Counted from the stretch's first letter, positions 27,626 to 36,766 are shown. The stretch is 64,000 nt of DNA from Lachnospiraceae bacterium (GCA_017427685.1 JAFRSH010000036.1:62001-126000); one strand, 5' to 3'. Numbers and translations: made by a program. The notes: generated by a model not told the origin, from the sequence alone.

Positions 27626-28411
27626 TTACTTGATATCTTTCTTCGGGTAAGTCGCGTAAGCGGCTGCCACACAGAACAGTGAGATTGCCATACCGATCAG
27701 TATCCTGACAGCATCAAGGCTCCCTTCGGAGATGATCGTTGCTCCGTCACAGTATCCGTAAGGAGTGATGTACGAGAGGAACTTCACCGAATCGGTGATG
27801 TTGGCGATGATGTTGAAAAGGTACATAAGCGCCGCGATCCCAAGCCCGATCGCAAGACCTCCCTTGCGGATGAAAGCCGAGATACCGAAGCAGATCAGTG
27901 CCAGTTCGATCTGAAGGATCAGGTAAGCGGCGTGGAGCAGAAGCATCTCGCTCCAGGGGATCGACTCACCGATCACAAGTATCGATAAAGCCATAATGGC
28001 AACGACAACGACATTCAGTGCAACGACCCGTGTTATCACGCTGAGAAGCTTCTCCGTGATGATGCGGGTTCTGCTTTGGGGATGAGTGAGTAGGAATTCT
28101 GCGGTTCCTACGCGCTCTTCCTTGCAGATGATCTCAATCGCGGTAAGCGCCGCAAAGAACGCTCCGCCGAGTCCGAGCACGTTGCCGCACTCAATTGCGT
28201 AGTAGCCGATGAGTGTCCCGAAATTGAGCTTGTCCATGCCGAAGGCTGCGGTGAAGGAACCCATCGATGCGAACATTTCGTTCATTCCCTCCATCTCGCT
28301 CTTCATTTCGGGATAGATGATAATGCAGACAGCCAGCATAAACGTTATTACGCCTGTCCAAATAATGAAAGCTTTTCTGCCTCGCAGCAGTTCATGTTTA
28401 TATATTGTCAT
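27626..28411 (-). CDS. ABC-2 type transporter permease
   Basis: The 261-residue integral membrane protein has six predicted transmembrane segments, including GRKAFIIWTGVITFMLAV near the N-terminus and VRILIGMAISLFCVAAAYAT at the end, and a charged loop after the second. Its layout (ABC-2 permease, soluble ATPase encoded immediately upstream) matches bacitracin/lantibiotic-type or sodium-type ABC-2 exporters. It starts 15 bp after the ATPase stop on the minus strand and runs convergent with the BlaR1 gene, from which only 15 bp separate it. The substrate is unknown. Confidence 0.88.
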   Translation of the reverse strand: MTIYKHELLRGRKAFIIWTGVITFMLAVCIIIYPEMKSEMEGMNEMFASMGSFTAAFGMDKLNFGTLIGYYAIECGNVLGLGGAFFAALTAIEIICKEERVGTAEFLLTHPQSRTRIITEKLLSVITRVVALNVVVVAIMALSILVIGESIPWSEMLLLHAAYLILQIELALICFGISAFIRKGGLAIGLGIAALMYLFNIIANITDSVKFLSYITPYGYCDGATIISEGSLDAVRILIGMAISLFCVAAAYATYPKKDIK

Positions 28412-28426
28412 AGTCGGCTCCTCTTC

Positions 28427-29290
28427 TTATTCATAGTAGTGCATGAAGATCTCATCGAGGTCGGGATCGGTGATGCTCACGTCGGTCAGACTTCCGCTTG
28501 CGAGTCTGGCGATAAGAACGCTTATATCACCGCTGTACAGGAACGACCTGGTCCCGCCTTCGGTGCTGTCATGCTTGATACCTTCGAGGCCTGTAAGATC
28601 GACATCTCCGCGGATCGAAACCTTCTTGGCGTTGTTGTTGCCGAGCGCTTCCACGTTGTCGCATGCGATTATCTTTCCTTCGCGTATTATTGCGGCACGG
28701 TCGCAGTTGTGCTGGATCTCCGGAAGGATATGGCTGGAAACGAACACCGTTGCGCCTTCCTTGTTGTGCTCGCGAATGATCTCGAAAAACTCATGCTGCA
28801 TAAGCGGGTCGAGACCGCCGGTAGGCTCGTCGAGGATCAGGAGCTCGGGGTGACTCTGAAGCGCACAGACGATGGCAACCTTCTTGCGGTTACCGAACGA
28901 GAGCTCGTCAACCTTCCTGCTCGTATCGAGCTGAAGCCTGTCGCACAGCTCCTTCGCTTCTTTTGAACAATCCTTTTTCCTGAGGTCTGCGGAGAACTTG
29001 ATGATGTCCTTAACTCTCGTTCCGGGGTAGAAGGTTGCCTCGGAGGGCAGGTACCCGGTTTTGCTGAGGATCTCGTTCTTCTGTTTTACGACATCGAGGC
29101 CGAGCACACGGGCGCTGCCCGATGTCGGGAAGATCAGTCCGAGAAGAGTTCTGATGGTCGTCGACTTGCCGGCGCCGTTCGGTCCGATAAATCCGAACCA
29201 CTCGCCCTGCTCGACGGTCAGAGAAACATCCACGATCCCTCGGGCTTTTCCGTATGACTTTGTGAGATTTTCGGTTTGAATTGCTTTCAT
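28427..29290 (-). CDS. ABC transporter ATP-binding protein (BcrA-like)
   Basis: The 287-residue ATPase drives the adjacent ABC-2 permease. Visible motifs are Walker A GPNGAGKST, Q-loop region SKTGYLPSE, signature LSFGNRKK (a deviation from LSGGQ), Walker B LLILDEPTGGLD and the H-loop SSHILPEI. The ~70-residue C-terminal extension ending in LDEIFMHYYE is typical of the BcrA/DrrA-like group. The ATG at 29290 has a CAGGAGC ribosome site. The promoter region upstream carries three TATAACGG-type repeats, so expression is probably controlled. No two-component pair is directly adjacent; the LytTR regulator 6 kb away is a speculative controller. Confidence 0.93.
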   Translation of the reverse strand: MKAIQTENLTKSYGKARGIVDVSLTVEQGEWFGFIGPNGAGKSTTIRTLLGLIFPTSGSARVLGLDVVKQKNEILSKTGYLPSEATFYPGTRVKDIIKFSADLRKKDCSKEAKELCDRLQLDTSRKVDELSFGNRKKVAIVCALQSHPELLILDEPTGGLDPLMQHEFFEIIREHNKEGATVFVSSHILPEIQHNCDRAAIIREGKIIACDNVEALGNNNAKKVSIRGDVDLTGLEGIKHDSTEGGTRSFLYSGDISVLIARLASGSLTDVSITDPDLDEIFMHYYE

Positions 29291-29677
29291 AATTGCTCCT
29301 GTTCGGGTGCGTTTTTTTAGTATAACGGTCCGGTTATTTATGACCCGTTATACCGGTTGACTTGTGACCGTCAGAGTTTATAACGGTCGATGTTACTGTT
29401 AATTCTAACCATATCGCGGTAGATTACAAGTGTGTTGACTCCGAGCGAGGGACGGTTAATTCTGTGAAATGAACAAATTAACCGGTAAAGCATCCGGTGA
29501 AAGACCAGATCAATGGCGGTAGACCCATCTGAGTGAAGGTGGTATATGCTCGACTTTAGGTAGACCCGCAGGCAGGATGGTGATAGAATTGTGGACGGTT
29601 AGTCAGTGAATATATGACTGTGACCGGTAAAAGAATGTCGGAAAAGATTTGTTACAGATCATTAGAGGAAAAACAGG
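29291..29677. promoter_or_regulatory. Divergent intergenic region with TATAACGGTC operator repeats
   Basis: Of this 387-bp gap, 29319-29388 is the minus-strand promoter/operator of the ABC-2 operon. It has a minus-strand -10 TATACT (bases 29319-29324), TATAACGGTC at 29321-29330, its inverted counterpart GACCCGTTATA at 29342-29352, and a further direct copy at 29379-29388. The first two form a dyad with an 11-bp spacer overlapping the -10. The rest, towards the radical SAM gene, has scattered ACCGGTAAA and GGTAGACCC repeats, an AGTCA/TGACT dyad near 29611-29628, and a possible TAGAAT -10 near 29584. Confidence 0.6.
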
Positions 29678-30607
29678 ATGTCGGATGCTTTTGAAGAACT
29701 GAAGAATTGCCGTCTCTGCCCGCGAAACTGCGGGGCGGACCGCACACGCTCGCGCGGATTCTGCGGAGAGGGTGCGGTCATGCGCATCTCGAGAGCAGCG
29801 CTGCATATGTGGGAAGAGCCGGTGATCAGTGGCACGCGAGGCTCCGGCGCTGTCTTCTTTACGGGGTGCAACTTGAAGTGTATCTTCTGCCAGAACGCCG
29901 CGATCAGCGACGGAGGTACAGGGAGGGAAGTCACTCCCGAGGAATTGGCCGATATCTTTTTTGATCTTAAGGAACAGGGAGCGCACAATATCAATCTTGT
30001 GACGCCGTCTCACTTTACGCCCGGGATCATTGAGGCGATCCGGCTTGCGAAGAAAAGAGATCTGGGGCTTCCTTTTGTGTGGAACTCTTCGGGATTCGAA
30101 CTTGCGGAGACGCTTCGCAAGCTCGAAGGACTGATAGATGTGTATCTCCCCGATTATAAATATCATGCCGGATCAAAAGAGGTGTTTTATTCCTCGGCAC
30201 CCGGTTATTCGGCGTGGGCCAAGCTTGCGATCGATGAGATGTTCAGGCAGGTCGGAACACCCGTGATAGAGGACGGCCTTATCAAAAGAGGCGTGATCGT
30301 GCGCCATCTCGTGATGCCGCTGGGAGTCAAAAACGCATGCGAGGCAGTGGATTATCTCGCCGAGACCTACGGGGACGACATCTATATCAGTATCATGAAC
30401 CAGTACACGCCACTCATCAACATCCCGGGTGCGCTCAGAGAAGATCAGATAAAGCGCCTTGAACCATTCCCGGAGCTTCACCGTAAGGTTACAAAGCGTG
30501 AGTACAGGCGCGTGATCGAACACTGCCTGTCGCTCGGACTTGAAAATGTCTTCATACAGGAAGAGGACGCTTCCGGAGAAGACTTTATTCCGACATGGGA
30601 TCTGTGA
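29678..30607 (+). CDS. Radical SAM protein, PflA-like (COG1313 group)
   Basis: The 309-residue enzyme carries the radical SAM [4Fe-4S] motif CNLKCIFC at about residues 66-73, with an upstream Cys-rich segment CRLCPRNCG that may hold an extra cluster. The rest is a TIM-barrel-type chain with INLVTPSHFTP and LPDYKYH. This matches the putative pyruvate-formate-lyase-activating group COG1313, whose physiological target is not settled. There is no glycyl-radical enzyme gene in the window. The ATG is preceded by AGAGGAAAA. It is likely monocistronic, because the next gene lies 341 bp downstream behind its own regulatory region. Confidence 0.87.
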   Translation: MSDAFEELKNCRLCPRNCGADRTRSRGFCGEGAVMRISRAALHMWEEPVISGTRGSGAVFFTGCNLKCIFCQNAAISDGGTGREVTPEELADIFFDLKEQGAHNINLVTPSHFTPGIIEAIRLAKKRDLGLPFVWNSSGFELAETLRKLEGLIDVYLPDYKYHAGSKEVFYSSAPGYSAWAKLAIDEMFRQVGTPVIEDGLIKRGVIVRHLVMPLGVKNACEAVDYLAETYGDDIYISIMNQYTPLINIPGALREDQIKRLEPFPELHRKVTKREYRRVIEHCLSLGLENVFIQEEDASGEDFIPTWDL

Positions 30608-30948
30608 TCCCGCCTTTGCATTTAAAAGACCGGGACAGGAGAAAAACTGACAAGTAATATTCACAAAAACAAAATTATCGTCGCGGACCTAATCATATCC
30701 TCAAGGGAAATCTTATTCAAAAGTACACGAAATCGAATCATGAATCATTGAACACACGATACAACAACCGAATAAACACGAAAAGCGACCGAATGCGCAG
30801 CGCTTATTGTTTTACATTATTGTAAAGACGATAATCTTACTATGATATTTGCATCACCCTCTGCACGGGGTGACGCGAGTCAGCCATCGTTATCGGAGCC
30901 CGGCAGAGAGGTTTTCCGGCAGGCAGGCGGGCAGAAAGTGAGGCGTAT
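30608..30948 (+). promoter_or_regulatory. AT-rich upstream region, palindromic operator, promoter and GC-rich structured leader of the 1456-aa surface protein
   Basis: Bases 30608-30800 are AT-rich with no clear feature. A perfect dyad TTTACA-TTAT-TGTAAA lies at 30811-30826. It overlaps a candidate -35 (TTGTAA, 30820-30825), which is 15 bp from TATGAT (30841-30846). The transcript would then begin near 30853 and enter a sharply GC-rich leader. There TCACCC (30854-30859) can pair with GGGTGA (30868-30873), or alternatively TGAC-GCGA-GTCA (30871-30882) can form a GNRA-loop hairpin. Near the start codon GCCCG can pair with CGGGC (about 30898-30932). Mutually exclusive stems suggest a regulated leader; I could not match a known riboswitch class. 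Confidence 0.5.
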
Positions 30949-33900
30949 ATGATCAGACGCACGGGGATCACCGGAGTACTTTTCTCAATAGTTTTCACAG
31001 CACTGTTCCTTATCGGAGGCGTGCTTGTTTCACGTGCCGACAGAGCGAGCGCTGTTACCGGAAACTGCAATGTCTACGTCGAGTTGATCGGCGAAGGCAA
31101 TGTTAACGGTACTGTCTGTTCACCCATAGAGCCTTACTACTTTACGATGAATATCCGCAAAGGACCAAACTGTGCGGACATCACTCCCGCATTTCAGAGA
31201 GATTACGCAGTCGACACCATTGTCACCGACATGTTCTACGGTAAGATCGATGAACGCAACAACATCTTCACATTGATACCTCAGGGGCTTAAGGTTACGG
31301 TCGCGCAGGAGATCCATGCGGGCGATACCACCGGTTACTTTAAGATAAGCGGTACCCCCTATACCGGCTCTACCCAGTGGTTGCAGTGCAACAGTACGGA
31401 AGCGTCGTTCTGCGGCACAGCATATCAGAACAATCAGAGTTATAGGAAAACGGTCGAAAAAAGCTACGGCATCAAGTTCAACATCACCAGAAACGCCTGG
31501 ACGAACGGCGGTAAAGGTTCCGTTTCACCCTCTACGCTTGTTATCCCGGGCAGCAGCGGTTCGCCCATAAGCTCCAAGGAGCTGACCATTACGATCTCTT
31601 ACGGCAATTTTATCACGAACCTTTCGGCGGGAACCGATGTCACGTCCTGGTTTACTCACAGGAACTATGTCTGGGACTATAGCGGCAAGCTCGGTGATGA
31701 GGGATCATATGCCTATGGAAACATCCCCGCGGGGCTTAAGGTAACTCTTAAGAATGCGGTAAAGGTCGGAGACCGCACCTGTACATTTGTATTCTCGGGG
31801 ACGCCGACATGCGGTTCGAAAAACTTTATCTCCGTTAAACCCGCGGACGAGATCGTTTCGTGCTCGGGCTCGGCAAAGAGCGAGTGCGGTTATGATTCCT
31901 ACAACTGGTACAATTCCGACCTGAACTATTATTACAACATCTCGGGTGAATCCGGAGATCCATACATCACGGTTGATGACGTCCACATACAGGGAACACT
32001 CGGGATGCCGATGAGCGATGACAGCATCATAACCTTCAGGCTCCACAACTGTACGCTTGCAAAGAGTATAGCTAATGGCTCACTTGATCTTTCATCCGGA
32101 CTTCTTGATATTTCGCAGGGCTACGATATCCCTTCCATGGAGAAGTTCGGACTTGTGGCTGTTGTGGAAAGGTGTATGTACGGCGAAGACTACTTCACAC
32201 TCAAAGTGACAGGAGAACCCTCGGCTCGCGGGTCCGTTGACCTGCTAATCATGGCGTTTGAGGATCTCACAACAGCGGGGGTCCGGCTCAAGTCGAAGCG
32301 GAACCTGAGCGCGAAGCTCTCTGTAGCCTCTCCCGACACCAGCCCGTGTGCTTCGATCTCGACGGGCACCTTAAACTGCAAGGTCGGCTATCAGATCGAT
32401 CCCGATGACGCCGTGATAGTTGCGTCCCTGAGCGGCGGAGAAGATTCAGATAAATATGTTGAATACGAGCTGACAGGGAGGATAAAGAAGGGCCAGGATG
32501 TGTCTAATCTTTTCAGCGGACTTCCCACAGGTGTCAAAGCCTACGCACTCGTCAAAGGTACGGAGACATATCTCACCGAGCTTCCGGTATGCCTTAAGGG
32601 AGTGCCTCAGAACACCGCAACCTACAACCTTAAATTCCATCTCGAATACTCGGAGTACAGGCAGATATTCAGAGACAAGACGACCAATGAGATCTCGTAC
32701 AGCGGTAAGCAGATGGGCGAGCTCACTTCCTACACGTCATATACCATAAACGTCACGGCGGGCTCTGAGGCTGCTTACGCTTATGACTTCAGCCTTGACA
32801 ATCACGAGGTCACGACGGGGGTCGTATCGGATCTTCCCTACGACGGGCTCAAAGAAGCGGCCGACAGCGTTCCGATCATCCTTTCGGGCAATATCGCAAC
32901 CGAGAAGACTCTGAGAGTTGACGGAAACAATATTACGATCGGAAGCAAGAAGGTGTTCTCGGGAACGGGAAAGAATTTCTGGCTTTATATCCCGAGCATC
33001 ACTTTTAATAGCGCCTACAATGCGGACACCGTTGTAGATGATATCGTCAGGATCAGAAGAGTCCTTCCGGACGGGTCAAAGGCAGACTGCCCTGTTCCGG
33101 GATACAGGATCTTTACGGAGACAGCCATTACGAAGGGCAAACAGACCGGTCTCAGCCTTCTGCTTTATGTCGAGCTTTCGGAACTGATCACCGATCCAAT
33201 CGAAAGCTTTGACGGACTGGTCGTTGAGATAAAGGACGGAAGCACGTGGAAAGAAGTTGTCATGCCGACCGGTTCCTGTTACGAAGTCTCCGAGGTCGTT
33301 TCCGGCAATGTGTCGGTGAATACCGAGAATTACAAGGGCCTTTCGGCAAGAGTTGCGGATTGCTCCATAAACGGTATCAAGGGCTTTAATCTCTGGGACA
33401 AAAAGGGAGTTGAGGTGACCCTCGAGGGTGCACAGTTCACAGGTCTGCACAAGGGCAAGGACGTGACTTCGTGGTTTAAGAACCTCCCGAGCGGCGTCGG
33501 CGCGGTCATCAAGGAGGACTGCAAGGCAGGAAGCACTACGGCCAAAGTCAGATTCGGTCATGTAAACAAATCAACATGGAAGATCGCTACCGACACGCCC
33601 ACGTCGGCGGTCAGGGATGCTATCCGTGTCGAAGTGGCTTTTGACGCGATCAAAGGCGAAAAGTTCGACAATATTGACGGAGTAGTGGTCGGAGCGGTCA
33701 ACGAAAACGCGAGGTTCAATATATATGATCCCGAGGAATTCTGTTATCAGAACAAGATCATGTTCACCGCAACGGTATTTACAGGAGCAGTTAACAACGG
33801 GATCGAAAACAGCATCGGAACGGGATCTTCCGAGGAGTGTGTGGTATACATCCCGGGCAGTCTTTTGAACGGTATGGAGAATCCTGCTCTGGCCGTGTCG

Positions 33901-35319
33901 TTTGTCGGAGAGGAAGGAGACTTCACCGAACAGACAATGATCAATTGCACCGCAGGATTAAGAAGGTTTGGAGACACAAATGTTTACAGCTGCATGCTTT
34001 ATCTTCACAGAGATATGATCTTTGCGACAAGGGCCTGCGAGGGTGAACTTACTGTCGAGATGGCGGATATAATGAACATTGTTGATGATAATCCGTCCGG
34101 AGAGTGTGTCAGAGTGGAGTGGATGGACACGGATCTCAGTTACATCATCGCACCTCAGGGCCAGTCGACCGCGGAAGATGACAGTGTTGAAGAAGAAAAC
34201 CCCGGAGGAAACGGTTCGGGCAGCGGCTCCGGAAGCGGCTCGGGCAGCACGCAACCCGCTGTCACCGTGAAGGTCGGTGCTACGGAGGCCTCTGACGGCG
34301 TGACCGATATCTGGGTCGGCGGCAAGGATAACAAGAAAGAAAAGACGTATTGCAAGACTCTTTCGAAAAAGCTCGCAACGCTTATACCTTCAGTCCCGAG
34401 CGGCAGCAAGATCGTCGTGAGTGTGACCGATACGGATGTAACGGCTTATGACAGCGCGTTCTCTGCCGGCAAGGGTCAAAAGAGCGACAAGGCAAAAGCA
34501 AGCTACAAGGCCAAGGACGGTGCGATCAGTGTTTCCGCCGGCAAGACGGAAGGCACGGCACGTGTCTGGGCGGCAGCCGTTGACAAGAAGAAGGAAGTCG
34601 TCGCATACGGCTGGTTCGACGTCGATATAGCTACGGCACCCAAGAAGTTTATCGTCTCCAAGGCAAAAGCCAAGGAAAGCGACGAGCTTGCGGCGCTCAA
34701 GAGCGTGAGCCTCTCAAAAGGTGACTCGGTATCGGTAGTGATCGGTTCAGACGAGGAGCTTGCCGAGGATCTTGATTTCACATGGACGGCGACAAAGAGC
34801 GCGGATTCGGTTAAGATCACGCCGGCCACGGATTCATACGGCGCGAGCATCGCCGTCGTAAAGGCACCGGCAGGCGGGAAAGTGGTGAAGGTGCCCATAA
34901 GCGTTGTGAACGTCCAGTCAGGAAAGAAAGTAACCTTCAGCATTATGATCGGTAATGAGGTCGAATCGGTCGAAGGTCTGAGCAGTGCGATTGCGGTAAG
35001 TTCGGCTGCAGAGGACAAGGTTGAGAAGACGCTCGATTACAAGTTTGTTTGCGCGGATTCGTCTGCAGGGACGACCGACAAGATCAAGGCTTTTGTTACG
35101 AGCGAGCTTGAGGCCGGATCGGGTTACGATCTCTCAAACAACAAGTTTAAGCTCTCTGCCAAGGCGAGCGCTGCTTCAATAGCCTACAAGAACGGCACCT
35201 TTACATTGAAGGTTAAGAAGGGCACTGAGAATGGGACTCAGGTCCGCGTGCTCGTGGTCGCGACACACGCCGACAGGACAGTCGATGTGTTTGAAGGCGG
35301 AGTTATCACTATAGGATAA
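30949..35319 (+). CDS. Large secreted repeat protein (1456 aa) with Ig-like modules
   Basis: An N-terminal hydrophobic signal (about residues 8-30, TGITGVLFSIVFTALFLIGG) is followed by several Cys-containing beta modules. A recurring pattern of roughly DVTSWF, then LPxGVKA, then SGTP or an equivalent occurs near 225-285, 510-560 and 840-890. An N-terminal copy is partial (IPQGLKVTV, KISGTP, about 107-140). It is common in large surface proteins of Lachnospiraceae and suggests Ig-like adhesin modules. A Gly/Ser linker (GSGSGSGSG, about 1088-1100) separates a C-terminal Lys/Ala-rich beta region. No LPxTG, SLH or choline-binding anchor is seen, so it is probably released or held non-covalently. 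It has a regulated leader upstream and a hairpin terminator downstream. Confidence 0.8.
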   Translation: MIRRTGITGVLFSIVFTALFLIGGVLVSRADRASAVTGNCNVYVELIGEGNVNGTVCSPIEPYYFTMNIRKGPNCADITPAFQRDYAVDTIVTDMFYGKIDERNNIFTLIPQGLKVTVAQEIHAGDTTGYFKISGTPYTGSTQWLQCNSTEASFCGTAYQNNQSYRKTVEKSYGIKFNITRNAWTNGGKGSVSPSTLVIPGSSGSPISSKELTITISYGNFITNLSAGTDVTSWFTHRNYVWDYSGKLGDEGSYAYGNIPAGLKVTLKNAVKVGDRTCTFVFSGTPTCGSKNFISVKPADEIVSCSGSAKSECGYDSYNWYNSDLNYYYNISGESGDPYITVDDVHIQGTLGMPMSDDSIITFRLHNCTLAKSIANGSLDLSSGLLDISQGYDIPSMEKFGLVAVVERCMYGEDYFTLKVTGEPSARGSVDLLIMAFEDLTTAGVRLKSKRNLSAKLSVASPDTSPCASISTGTLNCKVGYQIDPDDAVIVASLSGGEDSDKYVEYELTGRIKKGQDVSNLFSGLPTGVKAYALVKGTETYLTELPVCLKGVPQNTATYNLKFHLEYSEYRQIFRDKTTNEISYSGKQMGELTSYTSYTINVTAGSEAAYAYDFSLDNHEVTTGVVSDLPYDGLKEAADSVPIILSGNIATEKTLRVDGNNITIGSKKVFSGTGKNFWLYIPSITFNSAYNADTVVDDIVRIRRVLPDGSKADCPVPGYRIFTETAITKGKQTGLSLLLYVELSELITDPIESFDGLVVEIKDGSTWKEVVMPTGSCYEVSEVVSGNVSVNTENYKGLSARVADCSINGIKGFNLWDKKGVEVTLEGAQFTGLHKGKDVTSWFKNLPSGVGAVIKEDCKAGSTTAKVRFGHVNKSTWKIATDTPTSAVRDAIRVEVAFDAIKGEKFDNIDGVVVGAVNENARFNIYDPEEFCYQNKIMFTATVFTGAVNNGIENSIGTGSSEECVVYIPGSLLNGMENPALAVSFVGEEGDFTEQTMINCTAGLRRFGDTNVYSCMLYLHRDMIFATRACEGELTVEMADIMNIVDDNPSGECVRVEWMDTDLSYIIAPQGQSTAEDDSVEEENPGGNGSGSGSGSGSGSTQPAVTVKVGATEASDGVTDIWVGGKDNKKEKTYCKTLSKKLATLIPSVPSGSKIVVSVTDTDVTAYDSAFSAGKGQKSDKAKASYKAKDGAISVSAGKTEGTARVWAAAVDKKKEVVAYGWFDVDIATAPKKFIVSKAKAKESDELAALKSVSLSKGDSVSVVIGSDEELAEDLDFTWTATKSADSVKITPATDSYGASIAVVKAPAGGKVVKVPISVVNVQSGKKVTFSIMIGNEVESVEGLSSAIAVSSAAEDKVEKTLDYKFVCADSSAGTTDKIKAFVTSELEAGSGYDLSNNKFKLSAKASAASIAYKNGTFTLKVKKGTENGTQVRVLVVATHADRTVDVFEGGVITIG

Positions 35320-35344
35320 AAACAGAACAAAGTCGTTTTATATT

Positions 35345-35381
35345 GAGGGAAGGACGGTTGAGCCGGGCTTCCCTCTTACAG
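35345..35381 (+). terminator. Terminator of the large secreted protein gene
   Basis: GAGGGAAG (35345-35352) pairs with CTTCCCTC (35368-35375), with an inner CGG/CCG pairing. The following TTACAGTCTT tract is only moderately T-rich. Confidence 0.6.
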
Positions 35382-35383
35382 TC

Positions 35384-35412
35384 TTGATATAATTGCGGTT
35401 TGGCGGTATAAT
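35384..35412 (+). promoter_or_regulatory. Promoter of the DUF3021-LytTR operon
   Basis: TTGATA (35384-35389) and TATAAT (35407-35412) are 17 bp apart. The pair sits inside an inverted repeat, TCTTGAT (35382-35388) against ATCAAGA (35411-35417), which could be an autoregulatory site. Confidence 0.8.
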
Positions 35413-35513
35413 CAAGACATTAATGGTGTTTGTGAACGACGCCTTCACGTAGCAACAGATCGGCGGATATTTTTTACAAAACGGAAGTATCCGGACAAAG
35501 AGGATCCCACGGC

Positions 35514-35966
35514 ATGAAAGATCTCAGGACTCGTTTGTGTATCAGAGCGCTCATAGGAGCGTTGTTTGGCATATTTATATGCCTTTTTTTCATGGTGTTC
35601 ATGTCCGACGGGAACGAGGTGATCAGAGGTAACTACTATCTCATCCTCCAGTTTTTCGGTTCTGCCCTCTACGGAGCGATCCCCATGGCGGGGACGGTTG
35701 TCTTTGAAAAAGAAGAGTGGGGACTTCTTAAGGTCACATGCATTCATTACTTCAGCACATTTATCGCATTTATCATCGCGAATTTCATCCTCGACTGGTT
35801 TGAATGGGAAGTGTTCGGTATAGTCGTGGCAATAATGACGGTGCTCTATTTTATCATCTGGCTTATTCAGTACCGCAGGTACAAAAGTGAGATCAAGCGC
35901 ATAAACGATGAGCTTGAGACCGAGCTCTTGCTTCGGGACGATAAAGGGAAGGGGGAGCGCGATTGA
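35514..35966 (+). CDS. DUF3021 family four-helix membrane protein
   Basis: The 150-residue protein has four transmembrane helices (about 10-30, 42-60, 72-95, 102-122) and a basic/acidic cytoplasmic tail, fitting the DUF3021 family. In Bacillota these proteins are encoded next to, and overlapping with, LytTR-type DNA-binding proteins, as here, and are thought to sequester or signal to them. The last bases (TTGA) overlap the start of the LytTR gene, showing translational coupling. The promoter directly upstream is strong. Many such pairs control an ABC transporter; the nearest candidate in this window is the ABC-2 operon at 27626-29290. Confidence 0.9.
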   Translation: MKDLRTRLCIRALIGALFGIFICLFFMVFMSDGNEVIRGNYYLILQFFGSALYGAIPMAGTVVFEKEEWGLLKVTCIHYFSTFIAFIIANFILDWFEWEVFGIVVAIMTVLYFIIWLIQYRRYKSEIKRINDELETELLLRDDKGKGERD

Positions 35967-36427
35967 GAAGAATGGTCGATATTGACTTTGTTCTCGATGA
36001 GGCTCTCATGGATCCCAAGGTTACGGTCAGAGCCAAAGAGAAATCGGAACAGGTCGAAAAGATTATTGCGGCGATCGAGAAGGTATCGGAGAGCGATCAT
36101 CCCATGATCACATGCCGAGACGGCGAAGAGCTGGAGTTCGTTTCGCAGCGCGATATCGTCCGCGTTTACACCGAGAAGCGTAAGGTGATCGTAGAAACGG
36201 ACAGCGCGTCATATTCACTAGACAAGACGCTCGGCGCGGTTGAAGAGATGCTCGGAAACGACAGGTTCGTCCGCATCTCACAGTCCGAGATCGTGAACCT
36301 CTTTAAGGTCAAAAGCCTTAACCTGAGCAAATCCGGAACGATCGGGATCACGTTCGACAACGGAAGCTCAACATGGGTAGCGAGGAGCAAGGTAAAAGCC
36401 ATCAAGCAGATGGTGGAGAAGACGTGA
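35963..36427 (+). CDS. LytTR DNA-binding domain transcriptional regulator
   Basis: The 154-residue regulator has an N-terminal helical region (about 1-55) and a LytTR domain (about 60-150) with the typical strand pattern VSQRDIVRVYTEKRKVIV, FVRISQSEIVNL and the closing WVARSKVKAIKQM. It has no receiver domain, so control is expected through the DUF3021 partner. I used TTG at 35963 as the start because the GGGGGAGC site is about 7 bp away; an in-frame ATG at 35972 is the alternative but has a 16-bp spacing. A hairpin follows the stop, before the metal-binding protein gene. Confidence 0.92.
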   Translation: MRRMVDIDFVLDEALMDPKVTVRAKEKSEQVEKIIAAIEKVSESDHPMITCRDGEELEFVSQRDIVRVYTEKRKVIVETDSASYSLDKTLGAVEEMLGNDRFVRISQSEIVNLFKVKSLNLSKSGTIGITFDNGSSTWVARSKVKAIKQMVEKT

Positions 36428-36430
36428 AGA

Positions 36431-36453
36431 TGCACCCACTCCGTAGTGGATGC
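36431..36453 (+). other. Small intercistronic hairpin
   Basis: GCACCCACT and AGTGGATGC (9 bp, one mismatch) enclose CCGT. There is no T-tract, so it is more likely an mRNA stability or processing hairpin than a terminator. Confidence 0.45.
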
Positions 36454-36485
36454 CCCCGAAGAAGACGGAAAGAGAGGTAAGACAC

Positions 36486-36713
36486 ATGTTCAAAATAACC
36501 GCTAAAGTCGAAGGCATGATGTGCGGAATGTGCGAAGCGCATGTACAGGAGGCGATCAGAAATGCATTCGCCGGTGCCAAGAAGGTGAGTGCATCACATT
36601 CAAAGAACGAAGTGACATTCCAGACAAAGGAAGCACCCGATCTTGAGTTATTAAAGAAGATCATCACGGATACAGGATACAGCTACATAGAAGGAAAATG
36701 CGAAGAACAGTAG
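36486..36713 (+). CDS. Heavy-metal-associated (HMA) domain protein
   Basis: The 75-residue protein is a single ferredoxin-like HMA domain. It has the metal motif MMCGMC at residues 11-16, the helix CEAHVQEAIRN, two strands (KVSASHS and KNEVTFQT) and a closing helix. It resembles copper chaperones such as CopZ, but two Met residues precede the first Cys and a third Cys lies at the C-terminal end (GKCEEQ). No copper ATPase is adjacent. The start at 36486 was chosen for the AGAGAGG site; a longer frame back to 36450 is open but begins inside a gene-free hairpin region. It is probably co-transcribed with the LytTR gene. Confidence 0.85.
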   Translation: MFKITAKVEGMMCGMCEAHVQEAIRNAFAGAKKVSASHSKNEVTFQTKEAPDLELLKKIITDTGYSYIEGKCEEQ

Positions 36714-36766
36714 GAAACTACTGTTCTGTTTATTTATTCCGGAATTTGTAATCGTTTCAGACGGAC

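Noticed and set aside
30850-30948. c-di-GMP-I (GEMM) riboswitch upstream of the 1456-residue surface protein
   Set aside because: GACGC and a CCGGCAGGCAGGCGGG stretch resemble parts of GEMM, but the conserved GCAAA segment and GAAA tetraloop hairpin are missing and spacing does not fit. Kept only as an unassigned structured leader.
34200-34250. Simple repeat in the Gly/Ser linker as a CRISPR or VNTR array
   Set aside because: It is a short in-frame GSGSG linker, with no spacers and no repeat unit longer than a few codons.
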